Assembly (NCBI RefSeq): GCF_032854445.1
Contig: NC_088297.1
Span: forward strand, 21,339,127-21,403,126
Length of the DNA stretch: 64,000 bases
From: Liolophura sinensis
Lineage: Eukaryota > Mollusca > Polyplacophora > Chitonida > Chitonidae
Reading direction: 5' to 3'
Part shown: piece by piece, positions 1-13,500 of the stretch
Position numbering within the stretch: the first letter of the stretch is position 1
Layout of the letters: each line of letters starts with the position of its first letter
The notes under the pieces: model-generated
What the model saw: only the letters and a program-made list of their open reading frames with translations
What the model was told of the DNA's origin: nothing
Databases searched by the model: none
Program-made: the position numbers and the translations under genes

Positions 1-404
1 CCAGGCACCGGGCACTGACCTACACCAGGCACTGACCTACACCGGGCACTGACCTACACCAGGCACTTCACCTACACTGGGCACTACACCACGCAATAAC
101 CTACTACGGGCCGGGCCGGCCACTGACCTACACCGGGCACTTCACCAGGCACTGACCTACACCGGGCACTACACTGGGCACTGACCTGCACCGGGCAGTA
201 CACCGGGTACTGACCTACACCGGGCACTTCACCTACAACGGGCACTACACAAGGCAATGACCTACAACGGGCCGGACATCGACCCACGCCGGGCCGGGCA
301 CTGACCTACACCGGGCACTTCACCAGGCACTGACCTATACCGGGACGGGCACCGACCCACGCCGGGCCGTGCACTGACCTACACCAGGCACTGACCTACA
401 CCAG
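1..404. repeat. GC-rich minisatellite at the left edge
   Basis: Short degenerate units built on CGGGCACTGACCTACAC and CGGGCACTTCACC run from the first base to about 404. The array is far more GC-rich than its surroundings and continues off the left edge. It lies in what would be an NNT intron. The open frame across it on the minus strand is a by-product of the periodicity and is not called as a gene. Confidence 0.85.
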
Positions 405-2032
405 GTTACAAGAAAATCATAAAAAAAGGAAACCATGATAAAAGAAAACACCAAGTAACAGTATAGAGGGTGAAACAATAAGAAATTTGTTCAGTGGCTA
501 TTTGGTCCCTAATCTGAAATTGTCTTGGGGCCAAGTCACAATACTGGGACCACAACTTATTTTTCTCTTTTTGTGACAATATGTTGAGTATATCTGATCT
601 TTGTATAGAGAAAGAGGATGGTTATCAAACTCACAACACAGCAGATAATACAGATGATGACAATTTGAGCTTCATCTTGTTTACATAGTGGAATAAATTT
701 TAACCATTCCGTAGGGCCTGTGAAAGACAGAAGCTCTTCGGAATGCTGCACGGGGGTGCTCGCTCACATACTGGAGATGAGAGTTGGAGCTCTGGTGGTA
801 CATTCCCTTCGCAGGTAAACGTTGGGTGAAAGGAGTGTTTTCTAGCCCTGACTTCCGGCATATGCGAGAGTGCCCCCATGGGCACTCTCATAGGCCCTAT
901 ATTTTTTAAAAATCTGCATGAAAATAACCAAGGGCAGTTTCTACGTGCGTTGTTATAATTCAGTCAGAAGGATGGAATTCAATACAAGGTACTGAACCGC
1001 TAAAAGTCTGTCAGGTGATTGACTAGCGGAAAGACAATTGTGGACGTGTGTGAATAATTCTCTGAAAAGAGGACATTTTGTGAAATCATATTCTCTGAGT
1101 TCAGTGTTCAAATCTCCATTAAGCAACAAATACCTCACCAGCCTGCTAATTTTTTTTTTTTTTAATCGTAATGAATAAAGAGGAAATGGAATCAATCTTC
1201 ACTTCATTCACACCGCCCAGCGCGACAAAAAAAAGTTAAAAGCCACGTGCCAATCGAAACTACTGTATCTTCAGCACTCTTCTGATTTGGAGGTTCATAA
1301 GGTATTGGTTAAGCGGATTTCATCGGTGCTGCATGGATTTTTGTGCTAACAAAAACGTCACTCTGCTACAAACGATTCAAATGAGCATGTCGCATCAGCA
1401 TTTCTTTTACTATGGACTATCGGAGAAATTTGACAGAGATTAATTTCAGGCATTCGATAGCTCAGACAACTTGATGTCTGCGGCTGATGGTGGGTTGCGC
1501 TGTTGTTGTAACCTTAAATCCACACTAGAGCAAGTATCATATCCTTGCTTGAAATTCATGAAAAATAAATAAACATTGTTGACACTTTACTTGCCAGAAC
1601 AAAGACCAAAGGAACACCAGGCACTCGCCAAAATTGTCCCTACAGTTGTAATTGGTGAATGGGGACTGCTTATTCCTTCCCCCTTGTGTAGGTGATAAGA
1701 AATCAAAGAGGAAATTTAATCACTGATGCGAGTAAACTATCTGATTATGTGATCAAGAAAATATGACAGATGTGAAAGAAGCCGCATTATGAGAGCTAAT
1801 TATGTACGTGATCAAGGAATCCATCACTAGGTAGATAAAACCAGGTTTTACTGTATAATGCAGTGCTCATGAAAAATTAGAAAAGTAGTTCTGAATAAAA
1901 CTAAGAAAAACAGACAAGAGAAAGTAAGAACACTGTACAGGACATCCCCTTATCTTTAAACCTAAAATGTTGAAGAATCATTGCATTTTCTAGATAACTA
2001 TGGACAGAAAGAAATACATGCACAATATTTAC
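405..2032 (-). other. NNT intron (part), no further exon seen
   Basis: This is the intron downstream of the NNT exon at 2033-2666. The next NNT exon would be expected to begin with codons resembling QITAAG; no such reading is visible on the minus strand here, so it lies beyond the left edge. A perfect 10-bp stem (866-875 with 880-889) is the only local structure noted. Confidence 0.6.
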
Positions 2033-2666
2033 CTGTGAAAAACCTGCCAAAGTTGTTAGCGGCTTCAATGACAGCTTTGTAGCCTGCGATGTTTGCCATG
2101 GAGCTAAGAGCGTCAAACACCTGGGCGCGACTGATTCTAGGTACACAGTCCATGGCGAATACGGTCAAATTCTTTTTTGCTAGCAAGTCCACCAGCTCTT
2201 TGTTCTGGGCTGGATACAAAAAGCTAAGTAGAGTGCCATTCTGTTTAAGGAATTCAATTTCTTTCGTCTCTGGTGCCCGAACTTTTAATAAAATGTCAGA
2301 CGTAAAAGCTTTGTCTCTATTTACTATATTGGCGCCTGCTGCTGCATAGTCCTCATTCAGAAACTTTGCCTCAATTCCGGCATTTTCCTCAACGTTTACC
2401 GAAAATCCTTTCTTGGTCAAAGTCGCGGCGGTTGCAGGAATAAGGGCAACACGCCGCTCGTTTGTGAAGATTTCCTTCGGAACACCAATCGTCAAATTTT
2501 TGTAGGGTGTTCCGGGGATTGAGATTTCCGCATCCTTCACCTGAGCTTCTTGGTAAATCCGGGAAGCTGTTTTCAGCCCTCTTCGACATTTCAACCCCAG
2601 TCCGCTCACGCGACTGCCCAGGCTATCAGCCAACAGCACCGCATGGTGCAACCGTGCCAGACTCAT
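2033..2666 (-). CDS. NNT: NAD(P) transhydrogenase, mitochondrial, first coding exon (partial gene)
   Basis: NNT is an inner-mitochondrial-membrane enzyme that couples proton entry to hydride transfer from NADH to NADP+, making NADPH in the matrix. The 211 codons plus one base begin at the ATG at 2666. Residues 1 to about 38 are Arg/Ser/Leu-rich with few acidic residues, as expected of a mitochondrial presequence. The alanine dehydrogenase/PNT N-terminal domain follows, with LTIGVPKEIFTNERRVALIP, VRAPETKEIEFLKQNGTLLS and SSMANIAGYKAVIEAANNFG. The exon ends in FFT plus one base at a GT donor (2032-2031, exon side TTTCACAG), where animal NNT continues with G-Q-I. The acceptor is probably the AG at 2699-2698 after a pyrimidine tract, leaving about 31 bp of 5' UTR in this exon; an AG nearer the ATG (2670-2669) is also possible. 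The remaining domains lie beyond position 1. Confidence 0.95.
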
Positions 2667-2697
2667 GTCTGCAAGACCCAGTCACTAAGGGCTAGAA
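2667..2697 (-). other. NNT: NNT 5' UTR part of the first coding exon
   Basis: On the minus strand a pyrimidine-rich run ending in CTATGCAG sits at about 2725-2698, so the exon probably starts at 2697 and a non-coding first exon lies further right, towards IDH2. A GTAAGT-type donor at 4078-4077 is one possible end for that exon. This is inferred from splice motifs alone. Confidence 0.4.
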
Positions 2698-3292
2698 CTG
2701 CATAGGGAAAAGACAACAAAGGGATTCATTAATAAGATTTTTCTAAGCTGCGGCAGCAAAACACAAGCTGCTCTGAAACAGCACAAAGGTCTTATTATAT
2801 ATATTAAAATACTAATTGAATGATTATCGCCGTGCTTAAGAACTTTTCACTTATGCATGCTAACTGCAATTAAGTTTATGATGGAAGGAAACCAGATCCA
2901 TTGCCCGGAATACACCACCGACCTTTGTCAGGTACCAGACAAACGTCTTCACTTGTTGCAGATGAAGCAGCAAGAGCTGGATCCGGACATGGCGGTTGGA
3001 GTTGGAATTTATCCAGTTTCCACTAGTTCCATGCTTGTGTGGATTTATTAGTGACGACACATGGGAACACCTAGCAGGATTTCATTGCTGAGACAACGTA
3101 CTTGGACTACCAACAGACAAATTATTTGGTGCCATACAGTATTATACTGAAGCCAGCAAGAGAAGTACAGAGGTGTTCAAGGCAAGTGTATGGAACAAGA
3201 CAGGGTTGTGGTAGTATATGTAATCACAGCCCGTACAGAGACAGGTTACAAGTCACAATTCCTTCACCACAGCAACACTGTGGGGGTGGGGG

Positions 3293-3450
3293 GAGATCCA
3301 CGGCCATCCGCAGGTTGTTGCCAGACCTTCCCACGTACGGAGAGGAAGCCAGCATGAGCTGGACTTGAACTCACAGCAACTGCATTGGTGAGAGACTCCT
3401 GGGTCATTACGCTGCGCTAGCATGCTAACCAACTGAGCCAGGGAGGCCCC
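3293..3450 (-). mobile_element. SINE family 1 copy, minus strand
   Basis: The element shows the tRNA-like head on the right (reverse complement of GTTGGTTAGCATGCTAGC and the box-B-like GAGTTCAAGTCCAGC), then the conserved body with CTTCCTCTCC. The A-rich tail is missing. It lies in the NNT/IDH2 intergenic region. Confidence 0.75.
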
Positions 3451-3879
3451 CTACACAGCAACACTGAGATAGTTGGCTTGTATACCTTTATGTACATGTA
3501 TGTAGCAGAGAGCCTTTCAATATTCCTGAATCTAGAGGTTTAACATCAAGAATTTGAAGCCAGGGCCTGTATTTTAAAGCCTCGGTGATAACTCCAGGTA
3601 TAAAAAAAAAGGGGATGACGACGCACGAGTTTAGAAAAACAGAAGATTACAACTATATTTGTGTCAGTCTTACACTAAAACTGATAAGCTACAGTAGGCG
3701 TCTTGACGTGGATGCAAACTGTGAACGTTGAAACTTTCAACTTCCGGTGAAAGTAACAAATATCCGACGGAAGACATACATTTTTTATCCAGGTCAAAAA
3801 TGCAAAAAGGCTTGCACATTTTGCGGCCAAACTGTTGTCCGTCGTGATCAATCGAACACACAGAGTTAGTGTGAATGCT

Positions 3880-4487
3880 TTAGGCGGACAAGATCAAACG
3901 TGTAACCTTGGTTGATCGGGCTCAATGTACAGATTCTTCTGCAACTAAGACCTTGAATTTTTCCAGCCGGCGAGCGTGAAGCTGAGGTCAACAAAGACAG
4001 ATGTACGGATAAAGCTCGAATTTACATACGTCATAAGCAAAGTCAGGCATAATTTGTTGCATTATTTGATAAACTTACGACTGTTAGCTTGTTCTTTGGA
4101 CAAATATTATCCCAGAGGTCCCCCTAGCGTGGTAAAAAGTTAGTGCCAACTCGGCACATTTACCAGAGAGCCTGCAGCATGCTCTGCGCGCGACCCGGCG
4201 AAGTTAGAAATATAGGTCAAGAGACGAAACTATTCAAACCTCAGAGGGGTTTACGGTTAATCATGAAAACCCCAGTTAAACAAAACGTTTCTTTACAAAT
4301 ATATTTTGTGGGATTGGACCTACATTATTTTGGTTTTCTTTACAATGCTGTAGTATCGAGGAAAACATAACTAGGTATATGTTTGCAGGAAATTGAGGGT
4401 TCCTCTTATAGCGCTTATCCCCCCTTGCGAAATCGATATGGTCTAGCTCCAGACTTCTTACTACCTTTTCGAGCAAAGACGTGGAAG
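3880..4487. promoter_or_regulatory. Probable bidirectional promoter of NNT and IDH2
   Basis: The two start codons point away from each other (NNT at 2666 on minus, IDH2 at 4488 on plus), 1.8 kb apart with no other gene between. CpG density rises locally near 4180-4205 (GCGCGCGACCCGGCG). No TATA box is evident at the IDH2 end. The exact transcription starts cannot be read from sequence, so the limits given are approximate. Confidence 0.4.
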
Positions 4488-4493
4488 ATGGCG
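4485..4493 (+). promoter_or_regulatory. YY1-type motif overlapping the IDH2 start codon
   Basis: AAGATGGCG matches the core YY1 consensus, with the ATG being the IDH2 start codon. YY1 motifs placed at or just after the start site are typical of TATA-less promoters of animal mitochondrial genes. Binding here is inferred from the motif alone. Confidence 0.4.
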
Positions 4494-4593
4494 AACGTAG
4501 TTGCAAATGCTCTGAGGACAGTATGCCGGTTGCCGGCTTCTCTGCCGAAATTTACATCTCCACTTGCCGCAAGCCCGAGCCAGGAAAGAGAAT
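4488..4593 (+). CDS. IDH2: IDH2 exon 1 (presequence)
   Basis: Encodes residues 1-35 plus one base: [20 protein letters not shown] and a short Ser/Pro-rich linker. The ATG at 4488 was chosen because it gives a basic, mitochondrial-type N terminus. An upstream in-frame ATG at 4383 adds 35 residues without such character. The donor is AAT|GTGAGT. Confidence 0.9.
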
Positions 4594-7500
4594 GTGAGTA
4601 TTGACTACAATGAGTAAAATTTCGCCGTGGTTCATTGTTGTTTTTTTACGTATTTTATTCCTTAATTTATTCTTATGGCAGTTATGCATCTTTTTTTTTT
4701 CTCTGCGAGCTCTGAAAGTCGATCATGCACGTCATCATGACAAAATTAGTCGGTTTTTATCTTTCTGACGTTGGTTTGTGTCCCTTAAAGTACGCCAGTG
4801 GTTTTTCCCCCGCCACCAACTGTGTTACGGGGATGTAACACGCCAGTTATAATGGGATTATGTCAATCTTATTAGCACGATCACCAGTTAAGACCGATGG
4901 GATTATCTTATCTTGCTGGGTTCAAGAGTTTAAGACGATTTCCGTGTCCTTACAAATTGCAAAACCGTAAATGGATTTAAATTGTATTTACGGAAAAAGA
5001 TTCCAAGGTTATCCAATTGTGACAACTAAAATGCAAAAATAAAGAAAAAGAAAACTTGGTTGTTCTCAGCTGGTGCTATATGTGCACCTACTGTACATTT
5101 GCAACCGCTTATAATTATTAATTCAGTTAACACTGTATTTTATGAAAATCATAAATAATTGTTCATGATGTTTATCTCTAAAATAGTGTTATCGCAGCTG
5201 TCACTATTCACTGAGGAGAAACATAAACAAGTCAAGTAGTGAGCAAACAGATTTGGAGCTGGTTAAACTGTTGAACATGCTGTTTGGTGCAAACTTATTG
5301 CTAGCTGATGATGTAGGCCCATTGATATGTTTATATTCTGTAAATACATGCATGAATGAAAATGTGACCTGGAGAAAGGACATTTCAATGAATTATAATG
5401 ATACATTTCAACAAGGTGATAAAGCATGAGCAATACTTCAGATAGCCTAAATATTATCACATATTGTAGAAGATTGTTGTTCCAGAGCATACAACCTACC
5501 TCATGTTAGCTTTATTTTTACAAATAAATATATTCTAGTTTAGTCTGGCTTGAGGAGAGATTTTTATGTTGTTTATTACGTAGCAGACATAATACGGAAA
5601 AACACCGTTGATGTTTTAAAGACTAAAATTCAGCTGAGGCTGTGTAAAATAGCTGTTTCATCTACATATATATTGTTCATGCTCAAACTGTAAACTAAAT
5701 TGAAAACTTAATTTAGAGAGAGTAACACAGATAAGTTGACAGTTTGTTAAGTTTTGCATTTAGGCCCTTTAAACAATAAACAATTCGACGTTAAACCCCA
5801 AGCACTGACTAAACAATAAACAATGACGAAGTTGAAAATCGAAAAAACATTGCATATGTATGCAGCAATGTGCATTTTACAAACATATAAAAAAGGATAG
5901 AGAAATTATTGTGACATTTTATAAGAACATTGTATATAAGTGTATACTTTTTATCTAAAACAAGAATGAAGTTATTGTAATGAAATTAAAAAAAAAACTT
6001 AATATCTGGATCTAAAGGTGGAAATTGATAGTTTTATATGATTTATAAGATTGTTTCAGTCTTTACTGCCCCTAAAGATGGTTTTTAAATACTCAGCGTT
6101 GAAGGCATACTAAAGTGACTGTGATTGGTTGACAGCAAAAATAGGATTCCCAGGGATAAAGCATAAAGGCTTTATTAAAGGCTCATTACAATAAGTTGCA
6201 TGAGTTAATGCACCATACCTTAAATTCAACTTAGTCCAAGGACAGCCTGCATGTTCTTGCCTCTCACAACAGCTAGTCAGCAATGATTCACCATCCCTTT
6301 AAATTGTAAGATACGAAAATTACTGCTAAATGTTATTCAACATCACTGTATATTTCACTGTTGTATTAGAAAGCATTAAAAAAAGTGAATTTTATTTTTA
6401 ATGTAGAAAACAGTAAACTTATATAGTGATAAAATTGCTGTAGTAGGTTGATCAATTTTTTCCCCATATTTTCCACCTCCAGACTCCACCCAGAAGCGTA
6501 TCGAGGTGAAAAATCCTGTCGTAGATTTAGACGGAGATGAGATGACCAGAATTATTTGGGAGAAAATCAAGGATGAGGTGAGTTATATTGAGAAAAAAAA
6601 ATGGAGAAATCTGCGAAATCTATCCTAATTCTACTAATTTGAATGTGACCATGAAGCTTGCAGATGAGTAGAAGTAATGTCTGAGGACATCTTCAAACTT
6701 CATATTCTTAAATCTTTGAGTAGTGCTTATTTGACCGGTCCCAATAGCACAGTTGGTACAGCGTCCGGTTCGGGAGCAGTAGATCCAGGATCAATCCTGG
6801 TTCGAGTCACACCTAAGACCTTAAAAGACGAAGTTGTAACTTCCTTGCTTGGCATTTAGCATGAAGGGGATAGTGCAACATTACATGCAATCTAAGGATT
6901 CCTTTGTTGTCTTATGACTGAAAATTGTTAAGTATGTGTAGGATGTTAAACCCCAAGCCTTTTTTTTCACTCAGTAGTGCATATATAATCAGATGTAAAT
7001 AAGAGTGGACTGTCAGAAATTCCAACAGATATACACTGTAGTTTTGCAATTTATTTACTCATTTATTTGATAGGAGTTTTAGTCCGAACTCAAGAATATT
7101 TCATTTATACGATGATGGCCAGCATAATGCTTTTTACAGTTTTTACAGTTAGTATAAAATCATTTAGATTGATCAGTTGCATTCAGATTTGTCCTCCCAC
7201 GTGTTGAACAGTCAGGGAACAGGCTCTGTCACATGTATTTATCAAATGTAATGAAAAGTCAAATCATAGTGGAAATGAATCCAGTAATTGGCCATATCAA
7301 ACATCTGAGACCTTGTGTATTTAAAACTATAATCTGAAGGCATTGAAAGTGAAAGTAGACTTTAAGTCTCAATACCAATCTCATCTGACACTGGTTTAGC
7401 CAAACACATAACCGATGAAATGTTGCCCCCGATTCAAGGTAATACTCACCTTATACCTGTACCTCCCACCAACTTTATTTACAGGTAATTACCTTAGTTA

Positions 7501-10500
7501 TGATGTAGCAGCTGACACAGTATTAGCCTCCTGTCAAACAGCATCCGGTTCAGTTGCATGTAGCCCCTGAGAGTTTGGTAATTTCAACAAATAAAAAAAA
7601 TAATCCATCCCAGGAAAGAGGACCTAGGATTGACAATGGGACTTTAGTATATGTGTACATGCATATGACAGGTTTTGGTAACTTTGTGTCAAATCACTTA
7701 GCTGTACTTGTTCATGACTTTTTAGCTCAAAAATTAAAGTAAAGTACAAAGTAAAGATCAGGTATTGTGAAAGAGGGGTGAAAGTGCCCATGCCCAGATA
7801 AGTTTTTGTGAACATACGTGTAGCTCCATTTTGAGAGTGAGTGGATCTTACTCATTGTTAAGGAGTGTGACTCCAACCAGGACACATATGAGGTGTGAGT
7901 TCAAACCCTCTCTTGGGAAGAGGGAAATTTTAAAAAAACTTTATTGATTTTATACTATTTTCTTCAAATAATGATTATAGTGTAGCTCTAGTATGTCAAA
8001 CGGTAAGGGAAAAAAAAGCACTGATATTAATCATGTTTTTATTGGACTGTGAAACATAGATAACTATCTGTGCCTAATTTAGATCATTTTTAAGATATAC
8101 GGGGTCAGTCTTCATGTAGCATGACATGACCAGTATTTATTCATTTTTATCTCTGCTCTAGAGCAGAACCGTTTGAATTTAATGAAACAGTGAAAGTCAG
8201 TGGTAGGGCAAATGCTTTGAGGTTATCTTAAAAAGTTTTGAGCTCAAAGTTGACATACATGTAGAGCACATAACATGAGGTGAATGTTCTATAGTTGATG
8301 TGCCATTTGTATATTAATTATATAAATTAGAAAATTCACAACTTAGTGTCTTAAGTGGTGGGGGGGGGGGGGGTCCCTCCGTGGCTCAGTTGGTCACTGT
8401 GAGTTCAAGTCCAGCTCATGCTGGCTTCCTCTCCGGCCGTAAGTGGGAAGGTCTGTCAGCAATCTGAGGATGGTCGTGGGTTTCCCCTGGGTGCTGCCGG
8501 GTTTCCTTCCACCATAATGTTGGCTGCCGTGGTATAAGTGAAATATTCTTGAGTACGGCGTAAAACACCAATTAAATAAATAAATAGTCCCTTAGGTTTT
8601 TGCATATATGTATTAAGCACAGTAACGTAAAGGAGATTTTCCATAGTTGATGCTCTGCATGTGTGTTAATCACCGTAAGCGATAAAATTCATGACCGTCA
8701 CGTCTGTTTTGGTTTTTTTTTCATATTTCAGTTAAATGTTTCAGTACATCATGTATTGAGCTGAAATTTTGCATTCATGCTTCTCATAGAGGTGAACTGT
8801 TTGGCAGCCAACTCAAAATCTGAATGATCACACTTATTTATAGATGTTGGAATCCATTTTTATCTCAAGTTCTTTCACAAAAACCCCCTGAACGTGCCTT
8901 AATTGTTTTTTGACATGTTCATACACATCCTTTAAGGCTTAAGCAATGCCTCCAAATATTGACAACCGGGTGCAATTGAGGTCAAACATTAAAATAAACT
9001 ATGTTGGCAAAGTTAAAACTGGGGTCAAACCCAGGTGTGTACAGAGTGCATGTTTTGTCACGATCATGTGTCATCAGCAAAGCAAGTTGTCAGGCTTGCA
9101 GCTTTGAGCCATCAGTGTTTGCCAAGATTTGTTGAGGAGTAAAGTATCTAGCCTGCAAGTCTTCAGCTTTTTCAACCACTAAAGCACATTTCTCAATGGA
9201 ATTTACATGTGTATGCATACAAGTATTGTGTTAATGACACTGAAAGTCCTGTGTGTCACGAAAGATGGGACTTCATAAAACTGTGTAAATTACTTCTCTA
9301 CACCCCATGTTTGTCTCGGAATTATTCAAAAAGTCGAAGTGTTTGAAAAAGTTGAAGAATTAGGGTAGCTGTCATAGATACATGTACATCCTCGCTTACT
9401 TCATAGTGTGTCCAACTATTGGACCGGATAGTCAGCTGCCTTACGAACAAGAGACCAGAGTTCAATACCAGTTCTGGTTAGGCGTTTTAGGTTTTGAAAT
9501 TAGCCAGTTTTGTCATTCGTTAGTTTATGCCCAGCATACTGTAATTTAGGTGATAGATCAAGTACAGGTCTGCCTGGTGTCAACTTGCACATTAGTGTCA
9601 TGTTTGATGTCTTGTCATGGTTTTCCATTGAGACAGCATTGTATTGGCCCACTGAAATATTGTAATATTGAAAAACCAAGCATTTATTTATTTATTTATT
9701 TGACTTTTGTTTTACGTACTTCTGCGTACTCAAGAATACTTCACTTATACGACGTCGGCCAGCATTATGGTGGTAGGAAACCGTGCAGAGCCTGAGGGGA
9801 AATTCACGACCATCTGCAGGTTGAAAACACTAAGCAAATAATTATATCTCAGCGAATTGATACACGATTCTCTTCTCGATATCAGTGGATAAATTGTGGA
9901 TTTTACGAGATAGACAAAACATCTGTCAGTGTTTAGATGCTCCTTTTATTTAGTTTTCAACTGATAAAATCTTGCTATTTAGACGTGGAGATTGTACAGA
10001 CTAAAATTCTGCTGAGGTTAGTACATGTATGTAGAAAAGCTGTTTAATCTTCTGTTCATGCAAATTGTTTATACTCAAACTGTATGACCCCACCCCCCTC
10101 TCCCCCCCACCCCCCAGGTTAGGCCCACGTCCCTCGCACCATAATCCTGGTGACCATTGTATAAGTGAAATATATGGCATAAAACAGCAGTCAAATAAAT
10201 ACAAATGAATGAAATGGTATGTTTGACCAGTTTACATGTAGATGTAAGTTTCATTCATGACCCCACCCCCTCTCCCCCACCCCCCAGGTTAGGCCCACTT
10301 TCCTCCCACCATAATCCTGATGATCATTCTATAAGTCAAATATATGGCCATAAAACAATGGCCGTGAAATAAGTATAAATGAATGAAATTGTATGTTTGA
10401 CCAGTTAACACGTAGATGTAAGTTTGTAAGTTTAAGTCAGATTTGCTCATTTACCACTTTTAAAATTAGTTATTTTAGTGTTATAATTACCATTGAGTAG

Positions 10501-13500
10501 AAAAAAAATAATATCTTCTCGATATTGGTGGATAAATTATGGATTGTACAAGATAAACAAAACATCTGGCAGTGTTTGGATGCTCCTTTTGTGTAGTTTC
10601 CAACTGATAATCTTGATATTTAGATATGTGGGACAGCTACATTCACAAGGATTCTTCAGTCTTTGATAAAAACAGAATATAACCAGACTAAACCTGATCT
10701 GTACCTGATGTATATGTAGGTAATCTAAAGTAATCGGTGTACAGGTAGGTGTTAGCAGATAAAGGTAGACAAGTCCTTCAAAGTCCGGAAAAGTAGTTCG
10801 TTCTAGTATTTTATTTAGAAATACTTGAACTGAAGGCTTGTTGAAAGCACAGAAAGTTTGCTATGGAGAAGACCTGTACATTTATTATCTTTATCATCTT
10901 AAATAACTACCTGTTGCTCCTTTCCTCTTGCTACCGCTGTCACTGAGTTGAAGTCCAGGGCTCCCAAACTGTTGGCTGCCCAATCTAAACACGCTGTATT
11001 AAATCTAACAAGTAAATTAAACAAAAATATGATGGTTTACTATTGAAAAGGTAAGTTTTCATGTAAATTTCTTTCATTCACAGACTTAAACGGTCTTGGA
11101 AAGCATCGTTTTGAGTTGCATTTTTAAAATTTCTTTATGCACAGTCACAAATAGTCACTAATAAAGTTTGGGATCGGAACTTCTAGTGTTTTTCTGGATA
11201 TGGCCCATGAGTTTGGTGTAAAACACCAATCAAATAAATAATAAAGAAATAAATCCCTGTTGAATACTGCATGTAGATAATAAATTGATCAGTTAATTAG
11301 CATAATGGTTCCTGTCCGTCAGTGTACAAATTAGGCTATATGTGTGTTGTCTGTTTTAGAACATGCGCATACAAGAACACTGGAATTGCTGTGCATGTTC
11401 TTTACTGATGAACGGTCTAGATGACATCGCAGAAATTACGAGAGCTGCAAGATGGTACATGTATCTCTTGAGCCTTGATTCTGCAGTTTCATGCAGCACT
11501 GCTCATCAGTATACATGCACACGGTATGAAGTGATTTCAGCAGGACATACATCCTCTTGTCTTCCTTCCGTCTGTCGCCATGATGTGGCTGAACTATTAC
11601 ATATGTGAGGTTGTCACAGCCAAGGTCCTTCTTTCCTTCCATATGTGTCTTAAAAATTGCCCAGAATAGTTTTACCTTAGAGTACGTGTGGAAATAAGTG
11701 TTGCAATAAATAATCGAAAGGTGCAAATCCACCATAAAGTAGCCATTTGAAACCGTTCACCCCTTTCGAAGAATCCATTTTTTCTCTCACGATTTCATGG
11801 GATTTGAATACCGGTGCTGCTCATGACCTCACAAGGTTCTCTCTGTATGCATTCTCAGGAGAAATAGAGATTTCATCTCTCAGGTATGGGTTAAACCTAA
11901 GACCTTACAGCTTCCTCGCGTGTTGTTCAGCATTAAGGGGATAGTGCAATGATTGGTTGAATAGTATCAGAACAGTGGCTTGGGTAGGGCAGCTTGCTTG
12001 CCTTCGGTAAGTCATCTCAGTGAAGCAGCACTAGATAAAAGAAATTTGTCCTGCAACAACGAGGCACATTACATGCACTCTAAGGATTCCTTATGTATGT
12101 AGGACGCTAAACCCTAAGCACTCACTCACTCACCCAATTACATTTGCATTCAGAAGCATACTGGAAGAAAATTTCTCTGTCTTTACAGAGACCCTCTTTC
12201 GCATTTCTGGCTAACTCCCTGGGTGCTTGATACAGCTGTTATCTATACACTGTGTGCTGCTATATAGAGATATCCTGTATATACAAGTATATATACCAGT
12301 ATACTTGAGGTATTAATAAATGCACATGGTTAATGAATATACTGTATTCAGAAATTACTGCTATAAAGTTTGCAACGGTATAGATGTTCATCAACAAGTA
12401 ACCAGATCAGGTACTAGTCATTTTAATGTGCTGGAAATTTTTAATTTATAATGTTGCACAGTTGGTCCGCATGGCTTGTCTGTCCCAAGGTCGTCTGGGA
12501 TAAATGAAGGTCATTCAGATGTCGATTGAGTGTCTCCATATATTTCACTGGTGTTCATGTGACCTAAGGCTATAGACTCCCGGTGTAGGGTTTGTCTTTG
12601 TATTGCTAACGTCTATATGTACCTCAGACAAGATCTGTGTACACCTTCACGTACATGGAGACGCGACCGTAGTGTTCCTAATTTTCGTACATCTATGTTG
12701 TATACAAATCTTTATTTTCTCTGAGTGCAGGTTGAGTGCAAATTGTTTAGGAAATCTTCTTGGAAAGAATGAAGTCATTATGTTGGATTTTTGAGAAAGC
12801 TTTGACTTTTTGTCACTCTCCAGCCTACTATAAATGTGCTAGCCTGGGCTGGTTTACCTACATGTACTTCATAAGGCTGTTCAGATTGAAGCTTGCCATA
12901 ACACGAAAGGCACATGTACAGTATGTAGGATGCATTTCTGTGAATTATCACAGAGATTAATTTTACAGTTAAAAAGTTTGATGTAGTTAAGGGAATCTTT
13001 ATGTGGCAGTTAGTGAACCAAAGTGATGTATTATGCCAATTTAATAAAATGAGAACAGTGACTGTGAATATTACCATATGGCATCTCTGGTACGACTACA
13101 GTAATATTCTGCAGGTGTACAAAAAAACAAAAAAAATCTTGCTGGTGTATATGCATTTATATGCATATTATCTTGTGCACATATTTATGAATATGATAAA
13201 TTGAAATTTAATCAAGGGAAAAAAAATAATTTGAACAAGGTATGAATAATATTCTTGCTGTTAATTAGTACGCATGTAGTAAGTCGGGACCTGAAACCCG
13301 CAGGTCTGTAAAACAGTAGTGCGTCTAGTCAATACCTGCCGTGTTCAGCTAACGGGCAGTTGATCATACGCCCCCTTAAACCTCTATAATGCATTCTGGG
13401 GCAACGCAAAGGGCATAGCGTAACTCGATCGGGCCTGATAGTGGGGTATCTATCAATAGAACATATCTGGAGTGTGTGATAATGTGGGTTATGCATGTAC

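Noticed and set aside
557..900. Minus-strand open frames at 557-751 and 700-891 as a possible NNT exon
   Set aside because: Neither matches any part of NNT, and no acceptor/donor pair fits the phase required after the exon ending at 2033.
4383..4487. Upstream in-frame ATG as the IDH2 start
   Set aside because: It would add 35 residues with acidic and Pro/Tyr content in front of a good mitochondrial presequence; the ATG at 4488 with its YY1-type context is preferred.
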